Source: Liquidambar formosana (taxonomy: Eukaryota > Streptophyta > Magnoliopsida > Saxifragales > Altingiaceae). Taken from it: a DNA stretch of 64,000 nucleotides. How positions within the stretch are numbered: the stretch's first letter is position 1; every line of letters starts with the position of its first letter. Both the position numbers and the translations under genes were made by a program. The stretch covers positions 17,285,822 through 17,349,821 of the forward strand of contig CM077827.1 in assembly GCA_039720395.1 (NCBI GenBank), written 5' to 3'. This document shows, piece by piece, positions 60,301-64,000 of the stretch. The notes beneath the pieces were generated by a model. That model was not told the origin of the DNA and did no database searches. It saw only the letters and a program-made list of their open reading frames with translations.

Positions 60301-60688
60301 GCCAGTTGAATTAGAGGTTCCTTCATTAAGGGTTGCTGTGGAGAGCCAGATAGCAGAAGTGGATTGGGTTAAGAGCCGTTATGACGAGTTAGCTTTACTC
60401 GATGAAAGGCGGTTAAGGGCGCTGTATCATGTTCAGGGGTATCAACGGAGAGTTGCCAGAGCATTCAACAAGCATGTCAAAGATCGAGGTCTAAAGAAAG
60501 GGGATGTAGTGCTGAAAGAAATCAGAGCTCCAGTGTTCGATCCGCGGGGAAAATTCAAGCTAAGTTGGGGTGGGCCATACATTATCAAAGAGATATTGCC
60601 AGCAGGGGCTGTTCGCCTCATGGATTTAGATGGAATTGAGTTCGCTCGTCCAACTAATTTGGATCAATTGAAGAAATATCATGTTTGA
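57310..60688 (+). CDS. pol: Gypsy-2 pol: RT, two RNase H domains, integrase
   Basis: 1,119 codons from the first ATG at 57329; the frame is open from the acceptor at 57310. In order, numbering from that ATG: RT (first catalytic D in FMDGFSG about 191, YVDD 253-256). Next is an RNase H of gypsy type lacking its first Asp (LTVTET). A second RNase H with intact FDGA (about 549), AEYEA, FGDSA and ADALA blocks follows. Then comes an integrase with HHCC finger, D (GIDIIG, about 841), D (ISDNGQ, about 902), E (TNGAVEAANK) and a GGPYIIKEIL module. No chromodomain. Dual RNase H defines the Tat lineage. It makes and integrates element cDNA. All catalytic motifs needed look intact. Confidence 0.94.
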
Positions 60689-60770
60689 AGCCTGCTAGGT
60701 TGAAAACCCGTAAGGGCGGCCTAGGCAAAAGTTAAGGCATAAGAACTACGTAAGACCTGATTCTCCATTC

Positions 60771-60837
60771 AAAAACAAAAAAAAAACAAAAAAAAAAACA
60801 AAAAAAAAAAAAAAAAAAGAAGAAGAAAAAAAAAAAC
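60771..60837 (+). repeat. A-rich tract after Gypsy-2 pol
   Basis: About 67 bp of A with scattered C and G, about 80 bp after the pol stop, as in Gypsy-1. Confidence 0.9.
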
Positions 60838-61003
60838 CATGGAGATACGTAGGCAACCCATAAAGTTACCTTGGGTGCGGTCTAAATCAAACAAGAAAAT
60901 CCCAAATTTGATTTATTATTGGCAATTTATCCAAAACTAAAATTGATTGACATAGCAATTCATTGGTATTAAGTAAAAGAACTGTAAAAATGCCATAAAT
61001 ATC

Positions 61004-62293
61004 CTATTCTATTTTCTTGAGCCTCTTTGCAGCTCGCTCCTCAGCTTTCTTCTTCTCTCTTGCATGTCTTCTTTTCTTCCTCAAGTCGTGTTCATAAGCT
61101 GCTGTCACTGCTTCCATAATATCTTCTCTGCAAGGTCCAAGTTCATTGTTCTTGATAAGTCCAAAAATCCTTTCTCTTCGAGTAGTCTCTCTCTCACCTA
61201 AATTGCTTTTCAACCATTCCTTATACTCTGAGCTCATCATATACGGACCATCAGTATTCGTAACTTGGGTTAGTATCAACTTGCTAGGCCATCGGTCCTT
61301 CGCCCAAGTCACTACAGAAAGACCCGCGGGCACCACAGGATAGTCACCTTTCAAGGAAGTAGGTATGGTTTGCATGGCACCCATCTGACGAAGAACCCTT
61401 GAAGGCCAATAGAAGGAAGTAGACCTCAGTCCTATGAGTCTCACCATGGCGCATCCAGAAGTCCGCAGAAGCACCTGGTCACTGCAGCCCCATATGAATA
61501 CAAACCACTTGACACTCCTCCAAGAAAGGGTTTGGAAGTAACCTAGCCAATCTCTCAATGAAAATTGCCCAGGTAGTTCAATGCGGCGAAGGCAGTAATG
61601 CTGGGGCTTGTATGGTGTAATGGCAATTGGTGACAAGAAATTCAGTCTTTCAAGCAACCACATCTGCAGTAGAATGGGGCTACCTCCTAAAGGAACCTTT
61701 GGGTCCTCATGAGTTTTATCCAAACCATTCAGGGTTTCAGCTAGCACCATGGGAATCAAGTTATGGCCCTTGGCAAGGAGAGGAATCAAGTCACAGATTT
61801 GAATGGGAACATGTGGAGTACCAGTGGAAATAAGAAAACGACCAATGAGGGAAAAGGCAAGAGCATGCTTAATAGGAAAGGTAAAATTCAGAATACCTTT
61901 ACTATCATAAGCTAAAAAAGAGGTTGCCAATTTCATCAAGTCTACCATATGGTCCTTTACAAACGTAGAGGCATATTGTGGGTGAATCCCAAGTAGATTG
62001 GAGAAAGAAGTAAGAAAGCTTGGGCGAGGAGTAGGGAGAATGAAAGGACCTACCGTTGAAACTCCATACAATGCACAGAATTCCTCCATGGTTGGGCACA
62101 GTTCTTCATAGTTGAAGCGGAACACATGAACTTGAGGATCCCAAAAATATGTAGCAGCAGTCAAGAGGTTCGTTTCAAGCCTCACATGCCTCAAGGAGAG
62201 CAATGGATCCAAGCCAAAGCACTTGAACTCAGATTTTGCTTCAGCACTCATAACTCTCAAAAACCCTCCTAAAAATTTGTCTAGAGCCTCCAT
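61004..62293 (-). CDS. Antisense ORF in Gypsy-2, plant mobile domain-like (429 aa)
   Basis: An intact homologue of 39172-40458, with only scattered substitutions and no indel that breaks the frame. It has the same LCPTMEEFCALYGV block, central hydrophobic stretch and Lys/Arg-rich C-terminus. TATAAAAA lies 49 nt upstream of the ATG (62342-62349). The orientation is opposite to gag-pol, so it needs its own promoter. The function is unknown, and the relation to the plant mobile domain is a judgement from motif style. Confidence 0.82.
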   Translation of the reverse strand: MEALDKFLGGFLRVMSAEAKSEFKCFGLDPLLSLRHVRLETNLLTAATYFWDPQVHVFRFNYEELCPTMEEFCALYGVSTVGPFILPTPRPSFLTSFSNLLGIHPQYASTFVKDHMVDLMKLATSFLAYDSKGILNFTFPIKHALAFSLIGRFLISTGTPHVPIQICDLIPLLAKGHNLIPMVLAETLNGLDKTHEDPKVPLGGSPILLQMWLLERLNFLSPIAITPYKPQHYCLRRIELPGQFSLRDWLGYFQTLSWRSVKWFVFIWGCSDQVLLRTSGCAMVRLIGLRSTSFYWPSRVLRQMGAMQTIPTSLKGDYPVVPAGLSVVTWAKDRWPSKLILTQVTNTDGPYMMSSEYKEWLKSNLGERETTRRERIFGLIKNNELGPCREDIMEAVTAAYEHDLRKKRRHAREKKKAEERAAKRLKKIE

Positions 62294-62341
62294 AATTTCT
62301 AATGAATGAATACAAGTAGGTTTAGGAACCTCTTGGATGTG

Positions 62342-62349
62342 TTTTTATA
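62342..62349 (-). promoter_or_regulatory. TATA box of the Gypsy-2 antisense ORF
   Basis: Minus strand TATAAAAA at the same spacing as in Gypsy-1. Confidence 0.55.
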
Positions 62350-62436
62350 GGGAAAAGGTCACAAATCCAAGTTCAAATAGGAAAAAACCCATCAGAATAG
62401 GAAGTTTCCTATTCAAAGTGGGATTTCCGCTTCGGG

Positions 62437-62494
62437 CTCGGGTAACCACCCAGGCCTGGGCGGCTAGCCTCCCGAGGCCTGGTGGTCACCCAAG
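62437..62494. repeat. Chimeric GC palindrome in Gypsy-2
   Basis: 58 bp. Its left flank matches the left flank of 40602-40670; its right half and right flank match 43926-44006. It is therefore the junction where Gypsy-1 carries 3.3 kb more. Confidence 0.85.
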
Positions 62495-62739
62495 CCACTT
62501 TGTTTTGGTTTTGCTTCTCGCTTTGTCTCGCCTTGACGCGTGATCAAACCTCCTTCCAAATGAGATATTCAACACTTTTTGAGCTTAAAATCAATCAAAT
62601 TCCATCTTGAAATCAATTCCTTGAATTGATTTTATGTTCAAAAGGGTTGAATATATTTCCCCTGTGTCATGCCAACTCAAGTGACAATGTGTTAAGTCAC
62701 TTTCATCTTGCACCATGCTTGTTCTATCTTGATAAATTG

Positions 62740-64000
62740 ATCATATATCCTCATTTCAAATCTTGATTTTCCATCCTACTTGGTTGAATATACTCATCAC
62801 TTGAATATATTCTTCCATTTCAAAAGTGTATTCACTCTTTGAATATGCTTCTCAGCTTCAAATTCTCATTCTCTATCATACTTGGTTGAATATATTCATC
62901 ACTTGAATATATTCTTCCATTTCAAAAGCATGTTCACCCATTGAATATGCTTCCTAGTTTCAGATCCTCATTATCACTTACTTGGTTAAATATATTCATT
63001 ACTTGAATATATTTCTCCATTTCAATGGTATACTCATCACTCGAGTATACTTCTCAGATATTTCGTCACTTACTTGGTTAAGTATATTCATCGCTTGGGT
63101 ATATTTCTCCATTTCAATGGTATGTTCATCACTTGAACATACTTCTCAGATCATTTGTCACTTACTTGGTTAAGTATATCCATCACTTGGGTATATTTTT
63201 CCATTTCAATGATATACTCATCACTTGAGTATACTTCTCAGATATTTTGCCACTTACTTGGTTAAGTATATCCATCGCTTGGGTATATTTCTCCATTTCA
63301 ATGGTATGTTCATCACTTGAACATACTTCTCAGATTATTTGTCACTTACTTGGTTAAATGTATTCATGACTAGAATATATTTCTCCATTTCAATGGTGTA
63401 CTCATCACTTGAGTACACTTCTCAGATTATTCTCTATCTTACTTGCTTAAGTATATCCATCGCTTGGATATATTTCTCTATTTCAATGGTATGTTTATCA
63501 CTCAAACATACTTGTCACTTACTTGGTTAAGTATATTCGTGACTAGAATATATTTCTCCATTTCAATGGTGTACTCATCACTTGAGTACACTTCTCAGAT
63601 TATTATTATCTTACTTGGTTAAATATATCCGTCGTTTGGATATATTTCTCCATTTCAATGGTATGCTCATCACTTGAGTGTACTTCTCAGCTTACTTGGT
63701 TGAATATATCCATCACTTGGATACATTTCTTCATTTCAAAAGTATGTTCATCATTTGAACGTACTTCTCAGTCTTTCTCAATCATTAAGTATCCTTATCA
63801 CTTGAGTACACTTCTCAGATTATTCTTATCCTACTTGGTTAAATATATCCATCGCTTGGATATATTTCTCCATTTCAATGGTATGCTCACCACTTGAGTA
63901 TACATCTCAGATTTCATTCTCAGATTACTTGGTTAAATATATCCATCGCTTGGATATATTTCTCCATTTCAATGGTATGCTCACCACTTGAGTATACTTC
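62740..64000. repeat. Tandem hairpin array of Gypsy-2 (runs off the window)
   Basis: The same organisation as 44240-46060. Examples: 63120-63142 with arms GTATGTTC/GAACATAC; 63396-63418 with GTGTACTC/GAGTACAC; loop ATCACTT in both. Confidence 0.9.

Larger units (their letters stand above)
50402..64000 (+). mobile_element. Gypsy-2: Tat/Ogre-lineage LTR retrotransposon, 5' LTR to 3' repeats
   Basis: LTR, tRNA-Arg primer site, leader, gag-protease, intron, RT-RNase H-RNase H-integrase, antisense ORF and hairpin array. All sense frames are open, in contrast to Gypsy-1. The 3' LTR lies beyond the window, so neither age nor target duplication can be judged. Confidence 0.9.

Overview
The window is intergenic DNA from a large, repeat-rich flowering-plant genome, probably a dicot or magnoliid. 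It is made almost wholly of nested transposable elements. The evidence is plant-type Ty1/copia and Ty3/gypsy elements with initiator-tRNA-Met and tRNA-Arg primer sites, an RRM-type plant LINE, a plant mobile domain gene with introns, and AT-rich spacers with telobox-like AAACCCTAA motifs. I see no free-standing host gene, rRNA or tRNA.

Layout. 1-2741 is the 3' end of a copia element (Copia-I), abutting a LINE ORF1 fragment on the minus strand (2742-4637). At 4638 a Tat/Ogre-lineage Ty3/gypsy element begins on the plus strand (Gypsy-1). Its 5' LTR is split by a minus-strand solo LTR (5183-8139, TSD CTAAC). Its leader is split by Copia-II (10733-20506, TSD TATAG), and its gag by the minus-strand Copia-III (22584-32294, TSD TCAGG/TCAAG). 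Its second RNase H is split by a 1.3-kb terminal-inverted-repeat element (35813-37098). Downstream of the broken pol lie an intact antisense ORF (39172-40458), a seven-exon antisense plant mobile domain gene (40906-43638) and an array of hairpin repeats (44240-46060).

46119-49203 is a minus-strand LTR of a related type, followed by two more hairpin-rich arrays. 50402-64000 is Gypsy-2, a better preserved relative of Gypsy-1: LTR, primer site, gag-protease, a short in-frame intron, pol, antisense ORF and hairpin array. It runs off the window before its 3' LTR.

How the parts work together. Gypsy-2 carries a complete-looking sense programme: gag with two zinc-knuckle-like motifs, protease, RT, a degenerate first RNase H, a second RNase H, and an integrase without a chromodomain. 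Copia-II and Copia-III have LTR pairs that differ at only about a dozen positions, yet their pol is wrecked, so they were probably mobilised in trans. The most unusual content is antisense cargo with its introns kept, a long GC-rich palindrome shared by LTR promoters and antisense-gene promoters, and tandem hairpins whose stems change in a compensatory way. All homology calls were made by reading the sequence; no database search was run.
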